Below, one piece after another: positions 32,607 to 42,933 of a stretch of 53,245 bases of DNA (position 1 is its first letter; each line of letters opens with the position of its first letter). A program made the translations under genes and the position numbers. Origin of the DNA: Bacteroidia bacterium (lineage in GTDB: Bacteria > Bacteroidota > Bacteroidia > NS11-12g > UBA9320); assembly GCA_018402155.1 (NCBI GenBank), contig JAGYJG010000002.1, positions 1-53,245 of the forward strand, written 5' to 3'. The notes below the pieces were generated by a model that worked only from the letters and a program-made list of their open reading frames with translations, made no database searches and had not been told where the DNA came from.

Positions 32607-34841
32607 TTAAAATTTTGCTCCAATTGAAAGAAAGAAAGTACGCCCTTCTCCTGGTAAAATTCCCGGCCCTGGATACCCACTAGCTCTTCGGGTTGCATAG
32701 GTTTCATTAGTCAGGTTATTTATTCCAAAACGCATATTATAGTGTTTCAAAAAGGAGTATTCGGCAGAGATATCCATAACATTGTATGCAGCTATCACCC
32801 CAGTTACCCCATTTGTTGATGCTGCGCTTGTATTATTTGCATCGGTAAATATATCGCCTGTCATTCGGTATTGTAGCGTGGTAGAAAAACTATTTTTCTG
32901 CCAATTTAAACCAAAATTATGAATGTATCTAGGTGAATTTTCAACCTGATTCCCATCCAAGTTACCTTCGGTAATTTCTTCATTTGGGGCATCTCCTTGT
33001 ATAGTTGAAATGGGGAAGTCTGTATACCTGGAATCGATAAAACTTAGTGTTGTAAAAGCATCTAAACTCCCAATGGATTTGTCTATTTTCAAGAAGTTTG
33101 AAAGATTGAAGTTGACAAAACTTTCGAGTCCCTTGTTTATAGTTTCACCTAGGTTTGTTCTAAATAGAAATGTTCCTTGAGCAGGGTCATTATTTGTAAA
33201 TTGACGAATACCACCAATTCTATTGGTGTAGCTGAGATAAAACAAGCTTACATCAAAGCTCAAATAATTTTTGATTGCTCCTCGGTAGCCTATGTCAGCA
33301 TTGAAACCAGAGGCATCTCTAAGATTAGGATCTATTATATCGGTAACGGCAGGTGGCGTAAGGTCTGAAAATAATACGGGTCTGTACGCCTGAGTAATAT
33401 TGGCATATAGATTTGTAGTTCTTAGTTTATATTCCATTCCTAAACCAAATAGGGGTTGATTTCGGGTGATTTCTGTAGCCTCAAAAGGAACATCATTGCC
33501 AGCATTAATGCCAAATCTTCCTTCGCCTGTGGAGTTTATGTATTCGTATCGTATTCCGGGTGTTACGCTAAATTTTGGACTTATTTTAATTTGATTTTCA
33601 GCAAAAAATGCAATGTTTTCAGTAAAGAAATTTAAGTCTCTAGCATATCTGTTGACTATTGTAAGGTCGAAGTCAGCTCCTGTAGTACCTCTACCGTTTT
33701 GCTGTCTTTGTGTGTTTGCCCTATAAAGACGAGCGCCAAATGCAAGGTTATTATCAATTTTCCCAATAGAGTACTTAAATAAATTTCGGTTTTCTAACCC
33801 AAAATTTGTATAAAAATCTCGGTCAACCCTTCTGTTAGCAAAATCATTTGTAGTAGGGTCAATTACATCTTGAACGTTTGGAGTAGCTGTAAAACCAACA
33901 CTATTTCGTTGACCTATCAATCCAAATATCTTGGTATTTGAAGATAGTTTGTCGTTAATTTTGGTATCAAAATTTAAAGCTAAAATATTCCACGGTGCGC
34001 CAAACCAGTTTCTGTTGCGCAACGATTGTTGTGGGTTGGTTTTAAATTGCTCGTCTGTGAGTCCTCCCGCTTGCTGCATGGCATAGTTCATATTAGTATA
34101 CTCTATCGACAAATTGGTTTTTTTAGAAAAATCATATCCTAAAAAGATGTAAGAGTTTCTTATTGAGTACGCACTGTTATCTCTCCAGCCGTCTGCACTT
34201 CGTGAGTGATTGTATGCGTAGTAAGAGAATTTACCTGCTTTCCCGCCAATGGCATTATAACTACTAGCAAGATTATAACTACCCACGGTATTTTGAGTTT
34301 CAAAGGAGAATTTTTTCTTGGTTTCCCTCTTCAATTTATAGTTTAACATGCCACCAAACTGTGGTCCAAATTGTAAAGATGCACCACCACGAACCATTTC
34401 GATAGACTCTACAGCTTCTAATGGCGGATTATAGTAAGCCTCGGGATACCCAAAAACATCGGAGGAAATATCATACCCATTTTGTCTGGTATTCAATTCC
34501 CAACTTCTATTTGGGCTCAGGCCTCTCACACCAACATTTATCTGAATTCCCGAGCCATCATTTTCCCAAATTGAAACTCCAGGGATTCTTGAAAATACCT
34601 CGCGTGCATTATTCGTTGTCAAATTTGCTTGTATTGAAGATAGCTTGATAACTTCATTTTTTTTACCAGAATATATGACGTTATCCAGTGTTTCTGGCAT
34701 TCGCTCTGGACTCTGTGTCGATTGGAGTATAGTTACCTCCTTCAATACATTTACAGAATCACCCACCATTGTTTGTTGGTTTTCTTGAGAATATACAGTG
34801 ACAGTTAGTAGTAGTGCTATCAAGCTATAGGTAAACTTCAT
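32607..34841 (-). CDS. fecA: FecA-like TonB-dependent siderophore receptor
   Basis: The 744-residue protein has a signal peptide (MKFTYSLIALLLTVTVYSQ), a TonB-box-like start (DSVNVLKEVTILQS), a plug domain (NAREVFSRIPGVSIWENDGS, INVGVRGLSPNRSWELNTRQ, VESIEMVRGGASLQFGPQFG) and a 22-strand barrel ending FFLSIGAKF. The plug sequence is closest to iron(III)-dicitrate/siderophore receptors of the FecA type. There is no signalling domain before the plug and no fecI/fecR next to it. The promoter region contains repeated TCTAAAT words and an inverted repeat, suggesting metal-dependent repression. Substrate is inferred. Confidence 0.9.
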   Translation of the reverse strand: MKFTYSLIALLLTVTVYSQENQQTMVGDSVNVLKEVTILQSTQSPERMPETLDNVIYSGKKNEVIKLSSIQANLTTNNAREVFSRIPGVSIWENDGSGIQINVGVRGLSPNRSWELNTRQNGYDISSDVFGYPEAYYNPPLEAVESIEMVRGGASLQFGPQFGGMLNYKLKRETKKKFSFETQNTVGSYNLASSYNAIGGKAGKFSYYAYNHSRSADGWRDNSAYSIRNSYIFLGYDFSKKTNLSIEYTNMNYAMQQAGGLTDEQFKTNPQQSLRNRNWFGAPWNILALNFDTKINDKLSSNTKIFGLIGQRNSVGFTATPNVQDVIDPTTNDFANRRVDRDFYTNFGLENRNLFKYSIGKIDNNLAFGARLYRANTQRQQNGRGTTGADFDLTIVNRYARDLNFFTENIAFFAENQIKISPKFSVTPGIRYEYINSTGEGRFGINAGNDVPFEATEITRNQPLFGLGMEYKLRTTNLYANITQAYRPVLFSDLTPPAVTDIIDPNLRDASGFNADIGYRGAIKNYLSFDVSLFYLSYTNRIGGIRQFTNNDPAQGTFLFRTNLGETINKGLESFVNFNLSNFLKIDKSIGSLDAFTTLSFIDSRYTDFPISTIQGDAPNEEITEGNLDGNQVENSPRYIHNFGLNWQKNSFSTTLQYRMTGDIFTDANNTSAASTNGVTGVIAAYNVMDISAEYSFLKHYNMRFGINNLTNETYATRRASGYPGPGILPGEGRTFFLSIGAKF

Positions 34842-34844
34842 ATG

Positions 34845-34867
34845 TTAATTAGATTTAGATTAATTAA
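34845..34867. promoter_or_regulatory. Perfect inverted repeat at the fecA-like start, candidate operator
   Basis: TTAATTA (34845-34851) and TAATTAA (34861-34867) flank a 9-bp centre GATTTAGAT, three bases upstream of the ATG. On the minus strand the centre reads ATCTAAATC, a word also found in the promoter spacer. Confidence 0.45.
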
Positions 34868-34880
34868 AAATTGTGTGGCG

Positions 34881-34912
34881 CAAAAGTATAATGCTATTTA
34901 GATTTAGACAAA
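34881..34912 (-). promoter_or_regulatory. Promoter of the FecA-like receptor gene
   Basis: On the minus strand TTTG (34912-34909), a 20-bp spacer containing TCTAAATCTAAATAG, and TACTTTTG (34888-34881) make a close match to the Bacteroidota -33/-7 promoter. The start codon is about 39 bp downstream. Confidence 0.65.
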
Positions 34913-35229
34913 TTATAAATAGTATTTTTTTTAGATAAATTGTGGGACTTGGAAGTGCAGTGAATCTCTTTTAAACTCCTGCGGTCGAGGTCTAATTTAT
35001 GCGCCAGTAAAGTATGGTTATCCCAAAACTATCAGAGTAAAAACAATCAACAGTAATAACCTCTTCGTTCGGGTCTAAGGCTTTGTACAAATTTTATTCA
35101 ATGCTAAAATTTATTCTAATTTTATAGCAAATTGAAACCACCAAACTCTAAGTTCGTTATTCCTGTATTAATTTCCGTCTGCTTTTTGTGATTTATTTAA
35201 CCTCTTAAGGCTAAACAAATCACAAACTA
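34913..35229. other. Spacer upstream of the FecA-like receptor
   Basis: No gene is visible. A further TTTAGATAAATT word at about 34930-34941 resembles the repeated half-site of the receptor promoter. The rest shows no obvious structure. Confidence 0.4.
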
Positions 35230-36642
35230 TTATTTCAAAGTGCTTGGACAAATTTCTGGTGTTACAGGGAGTTTGGTTTTTTTAATAGCTGCAAAACCTC
35301 CTTCGATATTTGTCAGATTATGATAGCCCCGCATCTTTAAGATGGATCCTGCTATTACTGATCTATATCCTCCTGCACAGTGTACATAAAAATTAGCTTC
35401 TTTTGGAAACTCAGCTAAGCTCTCATTAAGTGTACTGAGGCAAATGTGTTGAGCATTTTCAAGGTGGCTACTAGCCCATTCTCCTTGTTTCCGAACATCA
35501 AAAACAGGGAGTTTTTGCTGAGCGGATTCAGTCTCAAAATCTGCAGCGGATATAGACCGTATCTGATCTACTTCTCTCTTGTCTGCTTTCCACGCGTCAA
35601 AACCTCCAGCTAAATAACCTATGGTATTGTCAAAGCCTACGCGACTTAGTCTTGTGATTACTTCCTCTATTCTATCGTGGTCTGCCACCAGCAGTATAGG
35701 TTGTTTTACATCTTTTATAAGTGACCCTACCCACGGAGCAAAACCACCGTCAATGCCTATAAATATACTTCGAGGGATGTGACCAGCTACAAATTTTTCT
35801 TGATGGCGCGTATCTAAAACTACGGCTTCTGTTTCGTTGGCAGCAGCTTCAAACTCTGCAGGACTCAGTGCTCTACTTCCTTGCTTTATCACCTCATCTA
35901 TATGGGTATATCCATCCTTATTCATGGCTACATTCATAGGAAAATATGCGGGAGGTGCAGCTAGCCCATCGGTCACTTCTTCTATAAATTCGGCGCGCGT
36001 CATGTCTGCCCGTAGCGCATAGTTCATCTGTTTCTGGTTACCGAGTGTATCCACGGTTTCCTTCATCATATTCTTTCCACATGCACTTCCCGCTCCGTGC
36101 GCTGGATACACTATTATCTCATCAGCTAGCGGCATTATTTTATTCCGAAGGCTGTCAAAGAGTATTCCTGCCAGCTCTTCTTGTGTCATGGTAGCTGCCT
36201 TTTGGGCTAAATCGGGTCTTCCTACATCGCCCAAGAAAAGAGTATCTCCAGAAAATATAGCGTGGTCTTTACCACTAGCATCCTTTAGCAAGTAGGTAGT
36301 GCTTTCCATAGTATGTCCAGGCGTATGTAGCGCCGTTATTGTGATTTCTCCTAGCTCAAAAACTTCCCCGTCTTTTGCTACATGAGCTTTAAAACCTGTT
36401 TTGGCTGTTGGTCCAAAAACAATAGATGCACCTGTTTTTTCGGCTAGGGTAACGTGTCCACTTACAAAATCAGCATGGAAATGTGTTTCAAAAATATACT
36501 TGATTTTTGCGTTGTCTTTTTGTGCCCGAGCTATGTAGTCGTCTACTTCTCTCAGCGGGTCTATGATGGCAACCTCTCCATTGCTTTCTATGTAGTAAGC
36601 TCCTTGGGCCAAACAGCCCGTATATATTTGTTCTATTTTCAT
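35230..36642 (-). CDS. Metallo-beta-lactamase-fold hydrolase with two rhodanese domains (persulfide dioxygenase-like)
   Basis: The 470-residue protein has an N-terminal MBL domain (THFHADFVSGH with HxHxD, GHTMESTTYLL, FSGDTLFLGDVGRPD, YPAHGAG) of the ETHE1/glyoxalase-II-like type, then two rhodanese domains. The first (AVVLDTRHQEKFVAGHIPRS, loop LLVADHDRIEEV) lacks the catalytic cysteine; the second (PVFDVRKQGEWASSHLENA, loop CAGGYRS) has it. Such fusions oxidise glutathione- or protein-persulfides and handle sulfane sulfur in the cytoplasm. The Crp/Fnr gene lies 0.5 kb upstream in the same orientation, a common pairing in the phylum, so it may control this gene. Confidence 0.92.
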   Translation of the reverse strand: MKIEQIYTGCLAQGAYYIESNGEVAIIDPLREVDDYIARAQKDNAKIKYIFETHFHADFVSGHVTLAEKTGASIVFGPTAKTGFKAHVAKDGEVFELGEITITALHTPGHTMESTTYLLKDASGKDHAIFSGDTLFLGDVGRPDLAQKAATMTQEELAGILFDSLRNKIMPLADEIIVYPAHGAGSACGKNMMKETVDTLGNQKQMNYALRADMTRAEFIEEVTDGLAAPPAYFPMNVAMNKDGYTHIDEVIKQGSRALSPAEFEAAANETEAVVLDTRHQEKFVAGHIPRSIFIGIDGGFAPWVGSLIKDVKQPILLVADHDRIEEVITRLSRVGFDNTIGYLAGGFDAWKADKREVDQIRSISAADFETESAQQKLPVFDVRKQGEWASSHLENAQHICLSTLNESLAEFPKEANFYVHCAGGYRSVIAGSILKMRGYHNLTNIEGGFAAIKKTKLPVTPEICPSTLK

Positions 36643-36658
36643 CTTGCTTATAATACTT

Positions 36659-36666
36659 CAAAGGTA
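36659..36666 (-). promoter_or_regulatory. -7 box of the MBL-rhodanese gene
   Basis: TACCTTTG on the minus strand, 16 bp before the ATG at 36642, fits TAnnTTTG. No good -33 box is seen, as expected if an activator is needed. Confidence 0.45.
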
Positions 36667-37184
36667 AAGCGAAGTTTATAGATGAATGTTACCAGAATCA
36701 CCAAAGTGTAAAATACTTTTAACTGCCCTATCTCCTCTGCTTTATTTATGGCTAAATTTTTACTTTTTTATTGAAGAGTATAGACCACAATTGGTTTGCA
36801 TCCTTCGGTATGTAGCACAATCAAAACGTACAGGCCTATTTCACTTTATCTATTTTTAGGTTAGTTTTCTGCAAAAATATACGGTTTGTATTGACTTGAA
36901 AATTTTGTCAAATTACCCATATTAGTAAAAAAAAATTCTCTATAACCACTACTACTAGATGATTTAATGTTTATATACTACTAGTTGTTATCATGTAGTT
37001 TTTTGTGTTTAACAACATATCGTTTAGCTAGGTAGAGACAAGGAATATTGGCATTACCGTGACGGATTTTCTAGGTATTTTATAGTGTGTTTCTAAAGTG
37101 CTAGAATTTTATGAGTCCAAATGAAAAATGTATTTTGGAGAGCTTGCGTTAAGCAAAAATTCCAGGCTCAGAATATAAGCTATA
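36667..37184. other. Long spacer between MBL-rhodanese and Crp/Fnr genes
   Basis: About 520 bases without a convincing gene. AT-rich with several TA(C/G)TAGT-type words near 36945-36990. It may hold the control region of the MBL-rhodanese gene; no FNR-type TTGAT-N4-ATCAA site was found by eye. Confidence 0.4.
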
Positions 37185-37844
37185 TTACAAATGTTTTAAA
37201 GATATTTTGTTTCGACTGTGGGTCAGAACCCCATCTTTCTCTAGTTTGGCAAGCATACGAGATATCACCACTCGGCTAGAGTGCAGATTATTGGCAATGT
37301 CAGCGTGTGTGCCATGTATTTCTGTACTACCAGTTACCATGGCTTTATCGCGCAGATGCTTTAGTAGTCGGTTTTCCATGTTGTCAAACGCCAATGAGTC
37401 TATCGCTTCTAGCATCTCGCTCATACGGTAGTTGTAGGTCTCCATTATAAAAGTGCGCCACTCTTTGTACTTCACCATCCATTCGTCTACTTTGATAGTA
37501 GGCAAGAAAAGAATTTCGCACGTGTCTTCGGCTACAGCACGTATTTTGCTACGGTTGCCTTGTGAGGTGATATTGAGAGTTATAGCACAAGTGTCTCCCA
37601 TTTCTAAATAGTAAAGCAGAAGCTCTTTTCCTTCTTTATCTTCAGTCAAAATTTTCACTGAACCCGACACTATAAGCGGGAAAAACTCCATTTTGTCTCC
37701 TATGTCTATAATTATTTCTTCATGTTGAAATGATTTTAAGTGGCCATTATAACAGATCTCATTGATGAGTTCTTCGTTAAAAATGTTTTGAAAACGCTCG
37801 TATAAGTGGTTGTAGCAAGTGATATCAAATGGTGTCAAAGACAT
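37185..37844 (-). CDS. Crp/Fnr-family transcription regulator
   Basis: The 219-residue protein has a cyclic-nucleotide-binding-like sensor domain (about 20-130; IIDIGDKMEFFPLIVSGSVK, LLLYYLEMGDTCAITL) and a C-terminal winged helix (THADIANNLHSSRVVISRML, LEKDGVLTHSRNKISL). No Fe-S cysteine cluster of FNR type is seen. The effector is unknown. Its nearest downstream neighbour is the persulfide-handling MBL-rhodanese gene. The promoter -7 box lies only four bases before the ATG. Confidence 0.92.
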   Translation of the reverse strand: MSLTPFDITCYNHLYERFQNIFNEELINEICYNGHLKSFQHEEIIIDIGDKMEFFPLIVSGSVKILTEDKEGKELLLYYLEMGDTCAITLNITSQGNRSKIRAVAEDTCEILFLPTIKVDEWMVKYKEWRTFIMETYNYRMSEMLEAIDSLAFDNMENRLLKHLRDKAMVTGSTEIHGTHADIANNLHSSRVVISRMLAKLEKDGVLTHSRNKISLKHL

Positions 37845-37848
37845 GCTA

Positions 37849-37856
37849 CAAATTTA
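37849..37856 (-). promoter_or_regulatory. -7 box of the Crp/Fnr gene, four bases before the start codon
   Basis: TAAATTTG on the minus strand followed by TAGC and then ATG. The message would start at or next to the start codon. Confidence 0.45.
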
Positions 37857-37971
37857 AGACATTTTTTGCCGTGAAGGCAATTTACTAGCGATTCAATCTA
37901 TTTCTAGGATTCATTCACTTGCTGTATTCTTCAAAATAATGAAAGGGATATTTTTTGTAATGACCTTTCTG

Positions 37972-38574
37972 CTATTTCACGCTCATCCTCACGAAGGCAA
38001 AATTTTGGATAGTACCAAAAGGAGTATGGTGGTCTGTGTAAAATGAGTCGCAAAGGTGAAGTTTAGGCTCAAAAGTTTGAGCTAGTGTGCGTGTGCTGTA
38101 TTGAGAAATATCCAGCCCACTGCACTTTTTTGGTCCATTTTGGGAAAATGTGCCCACTACCATATTTCTTACACATTGGCCAACCAATTGAGTGTATTGT
38201 GCTATATCTAGGGTTGTAGTCAAAAAATGAAATACAGCTCGATCGTGCCAGATATAATAGTTTTTTGTGGGTTTAAAATCTAAAATATCAGCTACTATCC
38301 AAGTTATTTTGCTAGCATCTTCTCCCAATCGGTTCTTCGCTCGCTCTATAGCGGCTGCTGAAATATCTAAAACGGAAATATCTGTATAGCCTAGTGCCAA
38401 GAGTGAATCTACTACCAAGCTGTCTCCACCACCGATATCAATAATGGCAGCATCTTTGGGTGCATTGCAGGCAGCCAGCAGTTCTATACTGGTTTTTGGA
38501 TAGGTTTCTGTCCAGCTTACCTCAGCTGGTGTTTTTGTGGTATAAATATTTTCCCAGTGTTCTTTATTGGTCAT
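37972..38574 (-). CDS. Class I SAM-dependent methyltransferase
   Basis: The 200-residue protein has the SAM-binding motif IDIGGGDS, the acidic ribose-binding end of strand 2 (SVLDISAAAIERAK) and ITWIVADIL, followed by YYIWHDRAVFHFL. Likeness is to the thiopurine/arsenite-type small-molecule methyltransferase branch in Bacteroidota, with the loop GPKKCSGLDI near the end. The substrate is not known. Confidence 0.85.
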   Translation of the reverse strand: MTNKEHWENIYTTKTPAEVSWTETYPKTSIELLAACNAPKDAAIIDIGGGDSLVVDSLLALGYTDISVLDISAAAIERAKNRLGEDASKITWIVADILDFKPTKNYYIWHDRAVFHFLTTTLDIAQYTQLVGQCVRNMVVGTFSQNGPKKCSGLDISQYSTRTLAQTFEPKLHLCDSFYTDHHTPFGTIQNFAFVRMSVK

Positions 38575-38817
38575 TACTTATTTGCTTACTTCGTTTAATA
38601 TTTTTAAAATCTGTTTTCCCTTTTGAGTGTTCGCTAAGCGTTATATGTTACTTTCAAAATGTAGTAAGAAAAGGAGTATTGAAGCGGTAAAGTGCCACGT
38701 TTTGAAACTCACCTTTTGTCTATAATCTGTAAAAAAGTAGGGTATTATTTCCGTCAAAATCTAGGGAGTTATCGTATCAGTATGTGAAGTCATATTCTTC
38801 TAAGTTTTTGCAGTTTT

Positions 38818-39057
38818 TTAGTGCCTATACCTTTTTTTTAGTTCATAAATTATATTCTCTAGGCCATTGAGTTTTATCTCATACACGGTATCTAATTGTA
38901 CACCAAGTTTGCCTTTAGGGAAACCGCCTTTGCGCTTGAACCACTCCAAATACTCCACTGGTAGGTCGCACAGCAAGCGACCGGAGAACTTACCAAATGG
39001 CATTTTCTCATTTACAATTTGTCGTAGTATTTCTGAATTTGGCAGCAAGGAGACCAC
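38818..39057 (-). CDS. DUF3820-family protein
   Basis: The 79-residue protein matches DUF3820 (MPFGKFSGRLLCDLPVEYLE, WFKRKGGFPKGKLG). Structures of family members resemble small nucleic-acid-binding domains, but no role is established. The start is uncertain: GTG at 39057 is in frame, and a TTG three codons later is also possible; the conserved part begins near residue 8. Confidence 0.8.
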   Translation of the reverse strand: MVSLLPNSEILRQIVNEKMPFGKFSGRLLCDLPVEYLEWFKRKGGFPKGKLGVQLDTVYEIKLNGLENIIYELKKRYRH

Positions 39058-39340
39058 GAATATCGTGCTTTATTTCTGTAATTTTGGTTCTAACGTAATG
39101 TTCGATTATTTCTGTTGCGTTAATTGGTGCTCGTATATAGCGCCTTGCGCAACATAGCGGCTCATTTTTTCTCTTTTTCAAGAAAATGATGCTCCTTGCA
39201 AGTGCATTCGTATCGTGGTTTTTTCACAAGGAATACAGGTGTGTAGGTATCTTGAAGAAGCCCTTAACAAGGGCAATAAATCCTATAGTGAAGCTATTTT
39301 GGTTGGTAAATAAGGGAAAAACAACTCCCCCGAATATTTT

Positions 39341-39348
39341 TACTTTTG
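39341..39348 (+). promoter_or_regulatory. -7 box of trmB, four bases before its GTG start
   Basis: TACTTTTG fits TAnnTTTG exactly and is followed by CGGT and the GTG start codon. No matching -33 box is visible. Confidence 0.45.
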
Positions 39349-39352
39349 CGGT

Positions 39353-39994
39353 GTGGGTCAAAAAGGAAAACTACAAAAATTTGCAGAAGTAACAGCATTT
39401 GAGAATTGCTACGAATACGCCAAAGAATTGAAAGGTAAGTGGAGTAGTGATGTTTTTAAGAACAATAATCCAATCACAGTAGAATTAGCTTGTGGCAAGG
39501 GAGAGTATACTGTAGGTCTAGCCACGCGTTTTGCTAATCGCAATTTTATAGGCATAGATGTAAAGGGAAATAGAATTTGGCAAGGTGCCAAATATGCCTT
39601 AGAAAATAACCTTACAAACGTAGCTTTTCATAGGTTAATGATAGGTAATATTGAAGAGTATTTTGCCAAAGACGAAATTGACGAATTTTGGATTACATTT
39701 CCGGATCCACAGCATGCCAAAGAGCGAAAGAGACTTACAAATCCTATGTTTTTGAATCACTATAGAAAGATTTCTAAGGCAGGTACTACAATGAATTTAA
39801 AATGTGATTCTACCCGATTTTATACGTACACCAAGGAGATTATTGCATCGCAAAACCTGGAAATACTTCAAGACTCAGACGATATCTATGCTTGGGATGA
39901 CATACCTGAACACCTGGCTAATATCCAGACCTTTTATGAAAAAATGTGGCTAAAGGAAGGCAAGAAGATTAAATTCTTGCGGTATGTATTATAG
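39353..39994 (+). CDS. trmB: tRNA (guanine-N7-)-methyltransferase
   Basis: The 213-residue protein is TrmB, which methylates G46 of tRNA with SAM. Seen: [17 protein letters not shown] (SAM site), [36 protein letters not shown] (the family signature with FPDP) and [19 protein letters not shown]. It starts on GTG because the conserved N-terminus [11 protein letters not shown] begins there and no ATG is in frame nearby. It converges with gmhA, overlapping its 3' end by six bases. Confidence 0.94.
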   Translation: MGQKGKLQKFAEVTAFENCYEYAKELKGKWSSDVFKNNNPITVELACGKGEYTVGLATRFANRNFIGIDVKGNRIWQGAKYALENNLTNVAFHRLMIGNIEEYFAKDEIDEFWITFPDPQHAKERKRLTNPMFLNHYRKISKAGTTMNLKCDSTRFYTYTKEIIASQNLEILQDSDDIYAWDDIPEHLANIQTFYEKMWLKEGKKIKFLRYVL

Positions 39995-40552
39995 ATTTTG
40001 CTCTACGTAGTCTATGAGTGCGTGTATCACCTTGATGTGTATTTCCTGCGCTCGGTCTGCATATTCGCTTTTCGGCGCCCGTATTTCTACATCACATAGC
40101 TCTGCCATTTTACCTCCGTCTTTGCCGGAAAGTCCAATTACTTTCATGCCTTTTTTCTTGGCTGCATCTATAGCATTTATAACGTTTTGACTATTGCCAC
40201 TGGTACTTATAGCTAGTAGCACATCTCCTGTTCTACCTACGCCTTCTACGTATCGAGAAAATACATAATCATAGCCATAATCATTGCCCACACAAGCCAT
40301 ATGGCTGGCATCTGCGATGGCTATAGCGCCTATGGCTGGCCTATCGTGGCGGTAGCGGCCAGTCAGTTCCTCAGCAAAGTGCATAGCGTCGCACAGACTA
40401 CCTCCATTGCCGCAGCTCATTACTTTACCTTCGTTTTTTAAACTGGCTACAAGTATTTTACCTGCGGCTTCTATGGTGTCAAAATTTGTATCATCTGCTA
40501 TGAAAGCAGCTAGCACCTCTTGTGCCTCTTTGAAATGTTGTTTTATGCTCAT
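39989..40552 (-). CDS. gmhA: Sedoheptulose 7-phosphate isomerase (SIS domain)
   Basis: The 187-residue protein matches Gmh[58 protein letters not shown] and the C-terminal [18 protein letters not shown]. It converts sedoheptulose 7-phosphate to D-glycero-D-manno-heptose 7-phosphate, the first step toward heptose of the lipopolysaccharide core. It follows dsbD after four bases, so both are probably on one message. Confidence 0.95.
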   Translation of the reverse strand: MSIKQHFKEAQEVLAAFIADDTNFDTIEAAGKILVASLKNEGKVMSCGNGGSLCDAMHFAEELTGRYRHDRPAIGAIAIADASHMACVGNDYGYDYVFSRYVEGVGRTGDVLLAISTSGNSQNVINAIDAAKKKGMKVIGLSGKDGGKMAELCDVEIRAPKSEYADRAQEIHIKVIHALIDYVEQNL

Positions 40553-40556
40553 TTTG

Positions 40557-42800
40557 CTAGTTTGTAGCCAACTTTTGGTTCATTCTATTTTTATATTCTT
40601 CTAGGCCGCTAGTCAGAAAGACAACGTAGGCTTCTTTGTCTTTATCATACGTGCGCGTAGGTTGTAGAAGGTTGCCTTCATTGTCTAGTAAGGCATATAA
40701 CGGCTGTGCGTTTGCGTTAAAAAAGCACTCTTGTATCCAGCTGTTCTTTTTGGCTAGGTTGGTTACCTTTCTGCTGCCGTTTTTTGTGTAAAATTGTTCA
40801 CTAGCGGGTAGCTCTATAGTTTTATCGTCTACATACAGAGAGATTACAATGTATTCTTCGTTTAGCAATTTGCGTACCCGCTGTTCAGACCAAACTACGG
40901 CTTCCATTTCTCTACAGTTTACACATCCGTGGCCTGTAAAATCTAAAAATACAGGACGTCCAGTTAGTCTAGCTACTTCCATACCTTGCTCATAGTCATA
41001 ATAGCCACGCAAACCGTGAGGTAGGTGCAATTTATCAGCATATTTTGGTTTTACCCCAGCAAAATAATCTGTGGTATTACTGTTATTGCTGTTTTTCATT
41101 ACATTAAAATCATGGGTGCTCATAGGTGGCATATAGCCAGCAAGAGCTTTCAGTGGAGCGCCAAATAGCCCGGGAATAAGGTAGGAAACAAAGGCAAAGG
41201 TTAGAATTGCCAAAAGCAGACGCGGTACTTTGAGGTATGGCATATCGCTATCGTGACTAAATTTTAATTTACCAAGTAAATAGAGGCCCATTAAAAAGAA
41301 GATAACAATCCAAAGTCCAATGTATATCTCGCGGTCTAAGATCCCCCAATGATAGGTTTGATCTGCTACACTCAAAAATTTGAGACCAAAGGCCAATTCC
41401 AAAAAGCCAAGAACAACTTTTACAGAGTTTAGCCAGCCACCAGATTTTGGCAACCCATTGAGCCAACTCGGAAAAATAGCGAATAGGGCAAAGGGAATAG
41501 CAAAAGCCAGGGAAAATCCAAGCATACCCACCATAGGCTTTACAAATGCACCTCCGGCAGACTCTACCAATATACTACCCACAATAGGACCAGTGCACGA
41601 AAACGACACCAAAACGATAGTGAACGCCATAAAAAATATGCCTGTTAATCCGCCTTTGTCTGCTTGGGAGTCTGCCTTATTTACAATCCAGCTGGGTAAC
41701 ACGATTTCGAATGCCCCCAAAAATGAAGCCGCAAAGATGACAAAAATTAAGAAAAATAGAATATTGGGAAGCCAGTGTGTGGCCAGCAAATTGGCAAACG
41801 CAGGTCCCAAAAGAACAGCAACAAGCGTACCTATGAGAACGTATATACCCACAATGCTTAATCCGTAAATAATGCCATTTTTTCGTGCTGTAGCCTTGCT
41901 GCCATCTTTCATAAAAAAAGATACCGTCATAGGTATCATCGGAAAAACACACGGGGTGAGCAGGGCAACCAAGCCCGATAAGAATGCCACTATAAACAAG
42001 CCCCAAAAGGTTTGATTAGAGCTGGTTTCTTGCCCGTCAAATCTTTTTACAAGACATGTAGAAGTGTCATTTTCGCTTTGCCCTTGGTAAGCAGAATAGT
42101 TAACTGCGGCTGCGGGAATTACTCCTGCATATTGCGTAAAACCTGTCGTGTTTGTTGCGGGAAATAGGCTAGTCTTTGAGGTAGTAGAAATCGTAATATC
42201 ATCGGTTTTTAAAACATCCGTTAACTCGTTTATGGGCTCTTCACTTTGTTTTTTATTTTTGTCTACAACACCCATTTTATCGCCCGTAGCTGTCGCTTGT
42301 TTGTTGTCATTTTGTGTAGGAGATATTTTGCCAACACCGCTTACTTGTAGGCCTTTTACGGAGTATTCGTATTCAAAAAGTACACACATACCATCATCGG
42401 TACACATCTGATATTCTAATACACCGGTTATAATGGGTTTTAGTGAAAGTATCTTTACTTGCTGTCTAAACTCTGCTCGGTTTTCAAAATCTGCCACTTC
42501 ACATTCAAAGATTTCATCTGTGTAGTGATGAGACCCAATTGGCTTGGCTTGACCTACTAGCTGGTATGAAGCATTTTTATCCCATACAAATTTTGCTTTC
42601 ACAGGAGGGCAATCTCCATAGTCGTTGGAATAAATATGGTAGCCCTTGGGGATATCCGTTTTGTAAATGACTGTAATTACATCGCCAATTGAAATTTCTT
42701 TTTTATCCACCGAAGTGCTCCACTCAGCGGCAGGTACTTTTTGTCCGTATACTATAGATGCTAGCAGCATCGTAAATCCTAAAAACAAGATTTTTTTCAT
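40557..42800 (-). CDS. dsbD: Thiol:disulfide interchange protein DsbD
   Basis: With the ATG at 42800 the protein has 747 residues: signal peptide ([20 protein letters not shown]), N-terminal periplasmic DsbD-alpha-like domain ([20 protein letters not shown]), a Ser/Thr-rich linker, eight membrane helices with the redox cysteines in [17 protein letters not shown] and [14 protein letters not shown], and a C-terminal thioredoxin domain with CVNCREME. It carries electrons from cytoplasmic thioredoxin to periplasmic disulfide reductases. All cysteines needed for the central and C-terminal domains are present. Upstream of gmhA in an operon and divergent from the LysM gene. Confidence 0.94.
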   Translation of the reverse strand: MKKILFLGFTMLLASIVYGQKVPAAEWSTSVDKKEISIGDVITVIYKTDIPKGYHIYSNDYGDCPPVKAKFVWDKNASYQLVGQAKPIGSHHYTDEIFECEVADFENRAEFRQQVKILSLKPIITGVLEYQMCTDDGMCVLFEYEYSVKGLQVSGVGKISPTQNDNKQATATGDKMGVVDKNKKQSEEPINELTDVLKTDDITISTTSKTSLFPATNTTGFTQYAGVIPAAAVNYSAYQGQSENDTSTCLVKRFDGQETSSNQTFWGLFIVAFLSGLVALLTPCVFPMIPMTVSFFMKDGSKATARKNGIIYGLSIVGIYVLIGTLVAVLLGPAFANLLATHWLPNILFFLIFVIFAASFLGAFEIVLPSWIVNKADSQADKGGLTGIFFMAFTIVLVSFSCTGPIVGSILVESAGGAFVKPMVGMLGFSLAFAIPFALFAIFPSWLNGLPKSGGWLNSVKVVLGFLELAFGLKFLSVADQTYHWGILDREIYIGLWIVIFFLMGLYLLGKLKFSHDSDMPYLKVPRLLLAILTFAFVSYLIPGLFGAPLKALAGYMPPMSTHDFNVMKNSNNSNTTDYFAGVKPKYADKLHLPHGLRGYYDYEQGMEVARLTGRPVFLDFTGHGCVNCREMEAVVWSEQRVRKLLNEEYIVISLYVDDKTIELPASEQFYTKNGSRKVTNLAKKNSWIQECFFNANAQPLYALLDNEGNLLQPTRTYDKDKEAYVVFLTSGLEEYKNRMNQKLATN

Positions 42801-42933
42801 TATTACTTCTTTCAACACTTCAAATAAAACGCTTTGTTATACAAAACATTACATTAGATGTAGATAAGTGTATAAAAGTTACTCCGTACCACCTCTTAAT
42901 GCGCCTACATTTGAGCCCACAAACCAACGTTGG

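Noticed and set aside
39186-39392. 68-codon frame upstream of trmB
   Set aside because: It overlaps the trmB start in another frame, has no homology signal, and the trmB promoter box lies within it.
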